A DNA stretch of 64,000 nt. It comes from Cercophora sp. LCS_1. Lineage: Eukaryota > Ascomycota > Sordariomycetes > Sordariales > Lasiosphaeriaceae. Numbering within the stretch: position 1 is the first letter of the stretch; each line of letters opens with the position of its first letter. The stretch covers positions 1,550,001-1,614,000 of the forward strand of contig JAPZLL010000004.1 of the NCBI GenBank assembly GCA_036250225.1, written 5' to 3'. Made by a program: the position numbers and the translations under genes. Shown in pieces: positions 56,231 through 64,000 of the stretch. The notes below the pieces were generated by a model, which saw only the letters and a program-made list of their open reading frames with translations, was not told the DNA's origin and did not search any database.

Positions 56231-57535
56231 TCACCCACCCATCGCTCCTTCCAAATCCTCCCTCCACCGCCTCCTCACTTCCCCCAAAAACCCCTCCCGC
56301 GTCACAACATCCACCGCCGTCCCCGCCAACGCCTTGCCCACCCTCAACGCCGCATCGAAAGCTTCCCTCGTCCCCGCCGCAACCTCAAAATCCGCACTAT
56401 GCGGCTGCCCCCCCGCTGGACCAGGCGGAATCGCAAAACTCGCATTCACACTCGGCAGCTTATGGCTCAGATTTCCCTGGTCTGTGCTCGACATGACAAA
56501 CGTCGTCTCCCCATCCCTTGGGAGTTTCGGCTCCGGAACGTCCGGTAACGCCGTCCAGTACCGTCTGTATGCGCCCGCCAGCAGGGCGTTGGGTACATGG
56601 TCTTGGTATCCCATTGTTAGATCAACACCCACTCGAGCGCCGGTTGCTTCTGCGCCTGCTTTCAGGCAGCCCTTGACTCGTTCAATGAGCTGGTCCAGCC
56701 GAGAGGCGGTGCGCGCTCGGAGGACAACAACGCAGGACGCAAATTCATGGATTATATTCGTTGTTTCGCCTCCCCCGTCGATGGATACACTGATTATGTC
56801 GTCGGGCATGGTCTGTTGCCGAAGCGCAGCAATGGCATTGTATGCCACGATGACTGCGTCCAAAGCGTTGATGCCCTCCCAAGGATTCTTCGCTGCGTGT
56901 GCCGCATGGCCGTGGTACGCTGCTTTGAGACGGCAAAAAGCGGGCGTGCGCACCATGGGGCTGTTGTGGAGAATACCGGGGTGGGAGATGAGGGAGATGT
57001 CGACGTTGTCGTAGGCGCCGCGTTCGAGGAGGAGGATCTTACCGCCTCGGTAGCCTTCTTCACCTGGAGTGCCGAGGAGGGTGACGCGGCCGGGGAGGTT
57101 GTGTGTTTTGAGGACGGTGGCGGTTGCGAGACCTGCTGCGAGGGAGGCTGTTGCGATGAGGTTGTGGCCGCATGCGTGGCCTAAGTTTGGGAGGGCGTCC
57201 ATTTCGATGTTGAAGGAGACGGTTGGGCCTGGTTTAGGAGATGCGGAAAAGGTGGCGATCCATGCTGTTGGGATGGCGTGGGCTGAGGGCGTGACGGCCC
57301 AGCCGGGTTGGGTGCGGAGGAAGGACGTGAGGGCATCGTGGGCTTTGTGTTCTTGGTAGGCGAGCTCGGGGTTGGCGTGGATGAAGGTGTTGAGAGGCCA
57401 TAGGGGGTCTGCCAAGGCGTCGATGGTTGTGCTGATTTCGGACAGGTATTCAGGAGGGGATTGGTATTGAGCGAGGGTTGGGATGGGGGTTTCGTCTTCT
57501 CTGGGGACGAGAACATACCCGTCGTCTTCCATGTT
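56231..57535 (-). CDS. Peptidase M20 family amidohydrolase (PM20D2-like)
   Basis: Single exon, 434 residues from ATG 57535 (MEDDGYVLVPRED, context CCCAAC). The frame is open to an ATG at 57778, but those 81 extra residues look like translated 5' UTR, and 434 fits the family. Visible: HANPELAYQEHKAHDAL (substrate/N-terminal block), MDALPNLGHACGHN with the metal ligands HxCGHN, LGTPGEEGYRGGK with the catalytic Glu pair, and HGHAAHAAKNPWEGINALDA (dimerisation-lid region). Known relatives cleave amide bonds of N-acyl amino acids or unusual dipeptides in the cytosol. It is divergently arranged with the CmcJ-like gene, with only 292 bp between starts, which suggests shared control. Confidence 0.88.
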   Translation of the reverse strand, partial: NMEDDGYVLVPREDETPIPTLAQYQSPPEYLSEISTTIDALADPLWPLNTFIHANPELAYQEHKAHDALTSFLRTQPGWAVTPSAHAIPTAWIATFSASPKPGPTVSFNIEMDALPNLGHACGHNLIATASLAAGLATATVLKTHNLPGRVTLLGTPGEEGYRGGKILLLERGAYDNVDISLISHPGILHNSPMVRTPAFCRLKAAYHGHAAHAAKNPWEGINALDAVIVAYNAIAALRQQTMPDDIISVSIDGGGETTNIIHEFASCVVVLRARTASRLDQLIERVKGCLKAGAEATGARVGVDLTMGYQDHVPNALLAGAYRRYWTALPDVPEPKLPRDGETTFVMSSTDQGNLSHKLPSVNASFAIPPGPAGGQPHSADFEVAAGTREAFDAALRVGKALAGTAVDVVTREGFLGEVRRRWREDLEGAMGG

Positions 57536-57827
57536 GGGTTCGTGGCGAACGGTACGCTGTCTGTCCTCACGGAGTTGTGCTAGTGCTGTTCTCCGGCCGG
57601 AGTCGGAGGCGGGCCCAACCGCTGCGGCCGAGGCATCGGTTAATATCGATTGCAACCCACCACGGGCTACGACCAACCGGAATAGGGGCTCGTTGCTGCT
57701 CCGTTCCGTTCTGGGATAACTTGTGCCGTAGTTCCCGGCACTTCTTTTATCGACTGGCAGAACTCGACTCCGAGGCATTGGCAGTTCACCTTGTCACCGA
57801 TCACCAATTCAGCACTCGACGGTAATC
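57536..57827. promoter_or_regulatory. Bidirectional promoter, M20 amidohydrolase / CmcJ-like gene
   Basis: 292 bp between the two start codons (49 bp if the longer M20 model is right). No clear TATA box; GC-rich near the M20 side. Confidence 0.5.
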
Positions 57828-58679
57828 ATGGCTGAAGTGTTATCATCCAACGGACATTCAGTTCAAAAGCACAATGTTCCGACAACGCTCAACTACTGGG
57901 ATGACCCTGGTGATGGCTCAGCGCCTACCCCAATCTACATTGGCAAAGGAAAGGTGACCAACAAACGACCCCATCTCCCGCACGAGTTTGTCGTCACAGA
58001 CATCACTGGCGACGAAGCCAAGTACAAACTCGACACTCACGGCTTCCAGTACTGTCAGCGCATCAGCCAGGAAGAGGACTTTACCAGCGAAGAAGCAATC
58101 CGCTCCGTCTACTACTCCGAGTGTGAACAACTCCTCAAGGACATCACGGGTGCCAGTCGCGTGCACATCTTCAACCACAAAGTCCGCCGCGGCCCAACGC
58201 AATGGCATCACCTCGGTTTCAATGGCAAGAACCTCGCCAACCGCGGACCAGTGACGCGCACGCATGTAGACCAGTCCTACGTGGGCGCCGAGCGACGACT
58301 CCGATATGAGTTTCCCGACGAAGCAGACGATCTCGTCAAAAGACGCTACCAAATCATCAACATCTGGCGACCCATCGAGACCATCCTAAAGGACCCGATC
58401 GCCGTGGCCGATTCCAACTCTGTCCCGGACGCGGACCTGGTCGGGGCCGAGATGGTCGAGGACGACTTCCGGGGCGAGTCATGGGTGGTCCGGCACAACC
58501 CCGAGCATCGGTGGTACTTCAAGTACCGGATGGCGCCGCACGACGTGCTGCTGATCAAGTGCTTTGATTCCGACACGACGCTGGCCCGCAGGGCGCTGCA
58601 CTCGGCGTTTGAGGACCCGAGATACCGGGATGAGGCGTCTCGGCAGAGCATCGAGGTCAGGTGTCTGGTCTGTTATTGA
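57828..58679 (+). CDS. CmcJ/AsaB-like putative non-heme iron enzyme (GA4-desaturase-like family)
   Basis: Single exon, 283 residues, ATG 57828 (CGGTAATC context), TGA at 58677-58679. Family marks: an N-terminal LNYWDDPGDGSAP, the block HGFQYCQRISQEEDF, HIFNHKVRRGP, then TRTHVDQSY with His146 and Asp148, and near the C terminus YFKYRMAPHDVLLIKCFDS. This is the CmcJ-NvfI-AsaB family found often in fungal natural-product clusters, some members being 2-oxoglutarate-independent or unusual isomerase/oxygenase types. The exact reaction is not predictable. Its position between an amidohydrolase and a 2OG-Fe(II) oxygenase fits a small pathway. Confidence 0.85.
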   Translation: MAEVLSSNGHSVQKHNVPTTLNYWDDPGDGSAPTPIYIGKGKVTNKRPHLPHEFVVTDITGDEAKYKLDTHGFQYCQRISQEEDFTSEEAIRSVYYSECEQLLKDITGASRVHIFNHKVRRGPTQWHHLGFNGKNLANRGPVTRTHVDQSYVGAERRLRYEFPDEADDLVKRRYQIINIWRPIETILKDPIAVADSNSVPDADLVGAEMVEDDFRGESWVVRHNPEHRWYFKYRMAPHDVLLIKCFDSDTTLARRALHSAFEDPRYRDEASRQSIEVRCLVCY

Positions 58680-59106
58680 TTTTATTGATTCGCCGTCTCT
58701 GGTTTGGTTGGCTTGGGGTCGGTTGCGTGTAAAGGGTGGGTTGCCAACGCGTCCAATACCCAGACAGTCGGCGGCTCGCCAAAGGGAGCCGAGACTGCGG
58801 GGTGCGCTGTCGGGTCCTTGGTTCTTGACGAGGTGGTGGGGACCCCTCCTCACTGACGTTTCGTCGAACCGAACCGTGCATCATACAAGTGCGGGGGAAA
58901 AGATCAATAACTAGCTCAATATATCTCTGGATAATTGGCTAAGTCTCTTATCAACTGCCGGGATCCGAATATCGCTGTTGTCGTGGCAATCCGTCGGTGG
59001 TGGCGTGGGGGTTGGAAGATGGTGTAAGTCACCAAGATATATGAACGACACCTGTCTCCCAAGACCGGCCATTGTGTCTCGTCATCCAGTATCACCATCC
59101 TCAATC
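58680..59106. other. Intergenic region between CmcJ-like and 2OG oxygenase genes
   Basis: Both genes run the same way. Nothing else recognised. Confidence 0.4.
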
Positions 59107-60192
59107 ATGGCTCCCCTCACCGAACCAACCCAGACCGTCGAGTGGCAGGGCAAGCAGGTGCCCGTGTGGCCCATGCGGACCATCGACTACGGCCTGCTCC
59201 TCTCGCAGGACCCCGACGAGGTCCAAAAGGTCGTCGACGCCTGCCTGGAGGAGGGCTACTTCCAGCTCGACCTCGACGGCATCGACGGCCGCCGTATGCT
59301 CGAGGACCGCGAGGAGGTCATCAAACTGATGGACCGCTTCTTCGCCGCGCCCCTCGAGGCCAAGAACGAGTACGGCCTGATCGACTCGCATCTGGGCTAC
59401 GAGCCCGTCGGCAGCCGCACCGGTGCCTTTGGTGCCGGCACCAAGGACGGCTACGAGATGCTCAAGGTCTCGCGCGACGAGATCCAGCAGGGCGCGCCCC
59501 GCGTTCCGTCTCCGATCAAGAACAGCCCCGACCTGGCCATCCTCGAGAAGGCCATTGGCAGCTGCAACACCGTCACCAAGATCATCCTCTCCGCCCTGTC
59601 GACTGGCATGGGTCTCACCGGCAAGGACCGTTTCGAGAACGCCCACCGCAACGACCGTCCCTCCACCACCACCCTCTCCATGATGCACTACCTCCCCGCC
59701 GAGGTGACAGGCCAACACAAGATCGGCCACCAGAAGCACACCGATATCAGCTCCCTCACCCTCCTCTTCTCCGACCAGTGGGGTCTCCAGATCCGCCCTC
59801 CCGGCGAGTGCGGCGCCCGCGAGATGGGCTTCGTCGCGCCCAAGAAGGGATGCGCCTTCGTCCACGTCGGTGACTCGCTCCGCTTTGCCAGCGGCATGAA
59901 GTTCCAGTCGTGCATTCACCGCGTTGTGCCGTTCAACCCCAAGGAGCACCGCTACTCGATTGCGTACTTCCTCAGGGCGGAGGACGACACCATGTTTATG
60001 GACAGCGAGGGTCGCTATGTCACGGCCAAGGACTGGCATGACCAGAAGTTCAAGGCGTTCACGGATCCGCCGGTGTGGCAGGCCATGGCGCCCAAGTCGA
60101 TGATTCTGGGCGGCATGGTGGAGGATGGCGCCGATGATCCGGAGCCGGTGTCGTTTGCGAATGTGCAGAAGGAGACCGCTGTTGGTGCTTAG
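59107..60192 (+). CDS. 2-oxoglutarate-Fe(II) dioxygenase (IPNS-like fold)
   Basis: Single exon, 361 residues, ATG 59107 (TCAATC context; the frame is open upstream but less coding-like). The DIOX_N part (residues about 15-130) has VVDACLEEGYFQLDL and FFAAPLEAKNEYG. The iron site is complete: HTD at His211-Asp213 and His271 (SCIHRVVP); the co-substrate motif RYS is at Arg282-Ser284. SLTLLFSDQWGLQI and GDSLRFASGMKFQS are typical core strands. Such enzymes hydroxylate, desaturate or close rings on small molecules in the cytosol. Very strong C/G-ending codon bias points to high expression. It is clustered with the M20 and CmcJ-like genes. Confidence 0.92.
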   Translation: MAPLTEPTQTVEWQGKQVPVWPMRTIDYGLLLSQDPDEVQKVVDACLEEGYFQLDLDGIDGRRMLEDREEVIKLMDRFFAAPLEAKNEYGLIDSHLGYEPVGSRTGAFGAGTKDGYEMLKVSRDEIQQGAPRVPSPIKNSPDLAILEKAIGSCNTVTKIILSALSTGMGLTGKDRFENAHRNDRPSTTTLSMMHYLPAEVTGQHKIGHQKHTDISSLTLLFSDQWGLQIRPPGECGAREMGFVAPKKGCAFVHVGDSLRFASGMKFQSCIHRVVPFNPKEHRYSIAYFLRAEDDTMFMDSEGRYVTAKDWHDQKFKAFTDPPVWQAMAPKSMILGGMVEDGADDPEPVSFANVQKETAVGA

Positions 60193-60334
60193 GTACTTGT
60201 ACCTACCTAGTCACAACCATTGTACATGGGAGGAAGGACTTGGGTTTTTTGTATTGCGATGACAACTAGGATCACAGAACAAATCATGACATTACATTAC
60301 ATTTAAGGCACATGACAATGTTGATTGATATAAG

Positions 60335-60710
60335 CTAGAGTTGTCGTCTGGTAAAGTTGGGGTTCAACGGACCAACGCCCAACCCGAATCGATCCCTGAT
60401 GTTGGCTTCAAAGTCGGTCGCTTCCCGGTCGGGTGCGTACGAAATGTCAAAAGTGGTGATGATTTTGGATATGGTGCTGCGGAGGTTTTGGAGTGCTAGG
60501 GGGCGGCCTATGCAGCTGTATGCTCCTGTTTTGGCCCAAGGACCAACATCCTCCCCTTTTCCAGTTTTCACTGACAATGAAGGGAACCAGAACTAACCGC
60601 TGAGAACTCCCCTTTGTCGAAATACAAGATGTGCATCGACACGCCGGCAAGGGCGGCCGCGATTATAAGCGACACGTGGTTTTTCTGTTGCTTGTTGAGG
60701 TTGCACAAGA
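60335..60710 (-). pseudogene. Cytochrome P450 reduced to its N- and C-terminal ends
   Basis: At 60525-60335 (minus) the sequence GAYSCIGRPLALQNLRSTIS is the heme-binding Cys loop and L-helix of a fungal P450, running to a natural end NFTRRQL and TAG. Only about 75 bp upstream of it, at about 60710-60598, lies IAAALAGVSMHILYFDKGEF, which resembles the N-terminal membrane anchor of such P450s (LAxLxGVxxHxxYFxxGE). The roughly 400 residues that should lie between, including the I-helix and ExxR, are missing. Intron-like signals remain (GTTAGT donor 60597, AACAG acceptor 60526), but the join is out of phase. This is a deletion derivative, not a functional enzyme. It sits convergent with the 2OG oxygenase gene, as if it was once part of the same cluster. 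Confidence 0.7.
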
Positions 60711-61517
60711 CGTAGATGATGGGAAAAAGGACCCAGGGAGAGGTAGAGGTGAGATACTGGCAACCTCAATCCGAGGGACGCGAGAAGTAACCGCGGTCAG
60801 GCTAGTGTGCGGGCACCTATCAGACGGATGCACGAATCTCATCGCGATGGCGGCACAGCGCTACCAGTCGTAGGCAAGAACCCCATGACAGCAGGTTAGG
60901 AGGTGGCTGTGTCGAGGGGGGGGGGGGGGAAGGTCGTGTTACTCAAAGGTCAGGAGCCGGTATCACTCCCCAAAAAAACCCGCGTAGTGCTCCAAAGTAA
61001 GGTGCTGATATCTTGTAACCAAGAGGAGAGTAGGTAGGTGAGTTTTTGTGGCAATGGTACCGTTGTCTTGTGGAAGCTTGCTGGGAATCGTGGAGTGTAA
61101 CGGTGGCGTGGGTTGGCATCAATGTCGAGGTGTATATCTCTCTGCCCGCGCGTCTTTGCTTTGCCCGCTGTTGCAAGAGTTACCCGGCTTTCAGCGCGTT
61201 CCCAGGTATGCATTTATCTGTCTGTAAAATGAGATTGAACCGTTCTCGTTATGTCCCTCCCGAAATCAACCGCTACGCCAACCGTCGCAGTGCCAGCTAC
61301 CTGCGATCTGTCTAAAGGAGTTGCACCTGGCAGTGATCGCCGTTGATCTTCTGCGCGGGGTTCAACTTCCACTTGTCGATCACCCGTGACGTCACCCTTT
61401 GCTCTCGCCCCAAAACATCTCCTCCCCATGGATCCCTTCCCCAAGAATCCCCATCTAACCACCCCACCATATCTGAAATTACCTTAGTATCAGAACAGAA
61501 TCCAAAAAAAAAAAAAA
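60711..61517. other. Intergenic region right of the P450 remnant
   Basis: Includes a 14-nt G run and a 14-nt A run (61504-61517) that directly abuts the ATG at 61518. No gene recognised. Confidence 0.4.
60916..60929. repeat. Poly-G tract, 14 nt
   Basis: Uninterrupted G run in noncoding DNA; prone to slippage and sequencing error. Confidence 0.8.
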
Positions 61518-61861
61518 ATGGCCGACTCAAACAGCGGCCACTCCTTTGACCTTGAGCAGCAGCCCCTAGACGCCAACCAGCACGGCCAAGCAGCGTTCGT
61601 TCCCCTCTCCATCACCCAGCCGCCCATACTGACATGTTGGTGCGTAGCAACATCACCGACGAAACCACCACAAGGTACGGCACCAAGCGCCCCGACCCTG
61701 ATCTAGGCGCAGCAATGGAAGCCCCAAGTGAGGCCGTCAAGGACCGAGTCGATGACGCCATTCCCAAGGGCCCTAAAAAGGCGGACCAGAACACGGGCGG
61801 AAGGGTCATGGTTGGTGAAGAGGGTGATTTGCATGATCTGGCGGCTAGGAGGCAGCCATAG
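61518..61861 (+). CDS. Small hydrophilic hypothetical protein, two exons
   Basis: Exon 1 is 61518-61594 and exon 2 is 61648-61861; 96 residues. The 53-bp intron has donor GTTCGT, branch ACTGAC and acceptor CGTAG, and joins QAA to NITDETTTRYGTKRPDPDLG in phase. The protein is acidic and disordered-looking, rich in Asp, Gln, Gly and Pro, without membrane segment or Cys. The block TTTRYGTKRPDPDLGAAME and the end GEEGDLHDLAARRQP look like conserved short motifs, but I do not recognise a family. The start directly follows a 14-nt A run. Unspliced, exon 1 would read on only to 61706. Confidence 0.65.
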
Positions 61862-62281
61862 ACTACCTTTTACTTGGGATCCAATGCCCTTGTGTAGAAT
61901 CATGGTTGGTGGGGAGCGCGGCAGATGAGAACAGGCTCAAACTGATTCTGCGTCTTTGATCTGATAGAGTATTCAAGCAACCACATCACAGGGACACCGG
62001 GTTTAAATTTTTAAGTTTGTTTTCATTCAGAATCAGGTCCTTTTACGGCATCCAATCCTCTGACAGGCAAGAAATAAGCCAACTCTAGACGTCATCCAAC
62101 GACAAGAGGATCAAACTATTAACACACATGGGAAACACAAGGCAATTCGCTGACGCATGGACAGAAAAACATGAGAGAAAAAAAGGCAACGCCATGAGGT
62201 GAGGGAGAAAGAACCCAAGTCCCAACCATTTTTGAAAATCCCAAACACCAGACCCAAACCCACGCCGAACAAACCCCAACC
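61862..62281. other. Intergenic region between convergent genes
   Basis: 3' flanks of the small two-exon gene and the C2H2 gene. Nothing else recognised. Confidence 0.4.
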
Positions 62282-63103
62282 TCACCTCAGCTTGGATGGA
62301 ACCAAGCCGGGGTGCTGACTCCTCTCGTGCCTTCGAACGTTGTCTGCGCGCGAGCTGTAATCACACACACGGCACTTTGTCTTCTCCGACTTGGCGCCCG
62401 TGCGGATGGCATACTCCTCGTGCCTGGTCCAGAGGTGACGATCGAGGGCCCGCTTGTCGAGATGGCCCTTGTTGCAGAGGGGGCAGCAAAAGTTCTGCTT
62501 GTGCTTCCGCTCGTGCTTCTTGCGGTCAACTGCCTTCTCGAAGACCTCGAAGCAATCGGGCGCGGAGCAGAACTCGAGGTTGGGCGTGGGAGGGGTGGAG
62601 AGGGGGGTACCAGTTGCCGTTGTGGGTGAGGTGGTGGCTGCCGGGGATCCAAGGTTGCTACCAGTGGCGCTGTAAGCCTCCCAGCCTTCGGGGACAAAAA
62701 GCTCTGGTGAGTAGGCGGCGGGAGAGGCGTTGAGAAGCGCTTGCTCATCGAAGGGCGTCAGAGGAAACATGTCGGAGGGAAAGGCGGCTGGGTCATCGAG
62801 GCACTTGTCGAACGCAAAGGCAAAGTCGGCATCGAGGAGAAGGGGAGAGAGGTCGTCGACAAGTGGCGTCACGGGAAATGAGGGATCAGCGTGCGACTGG
62901 TCCCAGGATGTTGGGCTGGCAATTGGGTCGGAAGGGTTCATTTGGATGAAATCGTAGTAGGGTTGTTGGGCAGCTGTGCACTCAGGCATGGGGCTGTAGC
63001 TCGAGCTGGCTGGGACTTTGGGGACGGGGACGAGGACATTGACCCACTCCACCTGCTCGTCGAGGGAGCAGGGGTTATAGGCCTGGTTGTCGTAGAAAGA
63101 CAT
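62282..63103 (-). CDS. Three-finger C2H2 transcription factor
   Basis: Single exon, 273 residues, ATG 63103 (MSFYDNQAYNPCS). The first 170 residues are acidic and rich in Pro, Ser, Asp and Phe (LVDDLSPLLLDADFAFAFD, FPLTPFDEQALL), an activation-domain-like composition, ending in a Thr/Ser/Pro linker. Three zinc fingers follow: about 178-200 (CSAPDC...HERKH, C-x4-C), 206-227 (CPLC...HLWTRH) and 243-263 (CRVCDY...HERSQH), then a short basic tail. Fingers two and three are regular. It is probably a nuclear sequence-specific regulator; targets and pathway unknown. The upstream 900 bp is free of genes, allowing for a large promoter. Confidence 0.85.
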   Translation of the reverse strand: MSFYDNQAYNPCSLDEQVEWVNVLVPVPKVPASSSYSPMPECTAAQQPYYDFIQMNPSDPIASPTSWDQSHADPSFPVTPLVDDLSPLLLDADFAFAFDKCLDDPAAFPSDMFPLTPFDEQALLNASPAAYSPELFVPEGWEAYSATGSNLGSPAATTSPTTATGTPLSTPPTPNLEFCSAPDCFEVFEKAVDRKKHERKHKQNFCCPLCNKGHLDKRALDRHLWTRHEEYAIRTGAKSEKTKCRVCDYSSRADNVRRHERSQHPGLVPSKLR

Positions 63104-64000
63104 GGCGTCGAGGGTGAGGATTTCGTTGGGTTCGGTCTGAGGTGCTCTTGTGAGCGGTTCAGTATTTATTGCCTTTCGGCGTGGGCTTTGTGATAGCAGT
63201 TGGTTGTTCGTCAGCAGACGGTTAGTTAAGGCGGGCGCAGGTTGATATGGACCAGTTTAACGACTTAATCCCAGGTCGGGAAGGCATAGATGACAATGCT
63301 TCCAAGGGGCGCCCGCTCTCTAACAAACAACCATTGCTCTCGTCGGTTCCGCTTGTAAAGCTGAACCGTGACAAAGCCGACCGAGACTTGTTTGCCCCGT
63401 TTGGACCCTTTGCCGTCTTGTCGACAACGGTTTGTTCTCGTCTTGGCTTGATGAGCTCCTCGTCGGGCACATTGTTGCCTTGGCGAAGAAAAGTGAAGCC
63501 GCCAAAAGGCCGCTCAACAACGTCGTTGCTACACAGCCAGACGTAGATGTCAGGACCGACAGATCGGCACTGGAGAGGCCAAGCAACTCCGATATCAGAC
63601 TTTGTTGTTCGTCTAGATGGTGGAGGGCGGGGTGGCCATTGTTGCCGAGTACTCGGGGACCTGATCCCAAAGGATCGGACACTGGGGACGGCGAAGTGGA
63701 GTGGGGCCGGCTATTGACCGGTCGTATGTGGTAGCCCATGATATTTGACGACGGACAACTTGTGTCGGCGCCTTGTTGCGCATGGGCATCCCTGACAGCA
63801 CTCAAGGAGTCTCTGTGCATGGTGGATCTCCGTGGAGAATCCACCCCTCGGGAAGACCCGCCACGAACCGTTGATCTACTGTCATCAGACAATGTTTCGA
63901 TCGAGGACGTCGTTGCGTGTTCCCCAGCGGGGGGCGCGTGCACGTCGGCAGTCGAGCTGGCCGCGGCAAAGTGAGGAGGGTCGTTCGGGTGGGAATCAAT
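63104..64000. other. Promoter side of the C2H2 gene, to the right edge
   Basis: Open frames at 63.3-63.97 kb overlap on both strands and lack family or splice support. Possibly long 5' UTR and promoter of the C2H2 gene, or part of a gene continuing beyond the edge. Confidence 0.35.

Noticed and set aside
1..64000. Alternative genetic code with TAG/TAA read as glutamine, suggested by the in-frame stops
   Set aside because: Clearly intact genes (VPS13, the tiny GPI-type and P450-like proteins, transporter) end normally at TAG, TAA or TGA with no conserved extension, so the stops are true stops.
1..64000. CRISPR array, prophage or bacterial operon structure
   Set aside because: No spaced direct repeats or operon-like packing; spliced eukaryotic genes throughout.

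Overview
The window reads as nuclear DNA of a filamentous ascomycete (Pezizomycotina, most likely Sordariomycetes; the class is an inference). Support: GC-rich coding sequence, single genes on both strands with no operons, short introns (46-131 bp) with GTRNGY-like donors and CTAAC/CTGAC branch sites, and fungal-restricted families (DUF3433 membrane protein, HsbA, SesB-type hydrolase, NACHT/NB-ARC-TPR receptor, CmcJ/AsaB-like enzyme, CoA-transferase III).

Layout. 1-8 kb: most of VPS13, a bridge-like lipid transfer protein, cut by the left edge. 8.9-16.8 kb: a poor stretch with two genes carrying in-frame stops (8.9-9.8 and 10.8-11.8 kb), two small hypothetical genes and a remnant of a DEDDh exonuclease. 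17-25 kb: an innate-immunity-like block with an NLR receptor whose N-terminal SesB-like hydrolase domain has lost its serine, a CYP52-like P450, and a stand-alone intact homologue of that hydrolase domain. 25-35.8 kb: DUF3433 membrane protein, GPI-type SurE phosphatase with an apparent GC-AG intron, a small secreted Asn-rich protein, an F-box-like protein, a tiny membrane protein and a GNAT acetyltransferase. 36-44.5 kb: mostly noncoding, with a small spliced gene, a C2H2-like zinc-finger protein, two related tiny cysteine-rich proteins and a 318-bp MITE. 44.7-51.5 kb: hexose-type MFS transporter, HsbA-like surface protein, a hypothetical gene and a CoA-transferase III enzyme. 51.5-54.3 kb: a 2.8-kb gene-free region dense in GCCAAG/CTTGGC hexamers (PacC-core-like), upstream of a small protein with an N-terminal myristoylation/palmitoylation signal. 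56.2-60.7 kb: a probable small metabolic cluster of M20 amidohydrolase and CmcJ-like enzyme sharing a bidirectional promoter, a 2OG-Fe(II) oxygenase and a P450 reduced to its two ends. 61.5-63.1 kb: a small two-exon gene and a three-finger C2H2 regulator.

Gene models were built by hand from reading frame, splice signals and family motifs; start codons are least certain where noted. No rRNA, tRNA, CRISPR or autonomous transposon was found.
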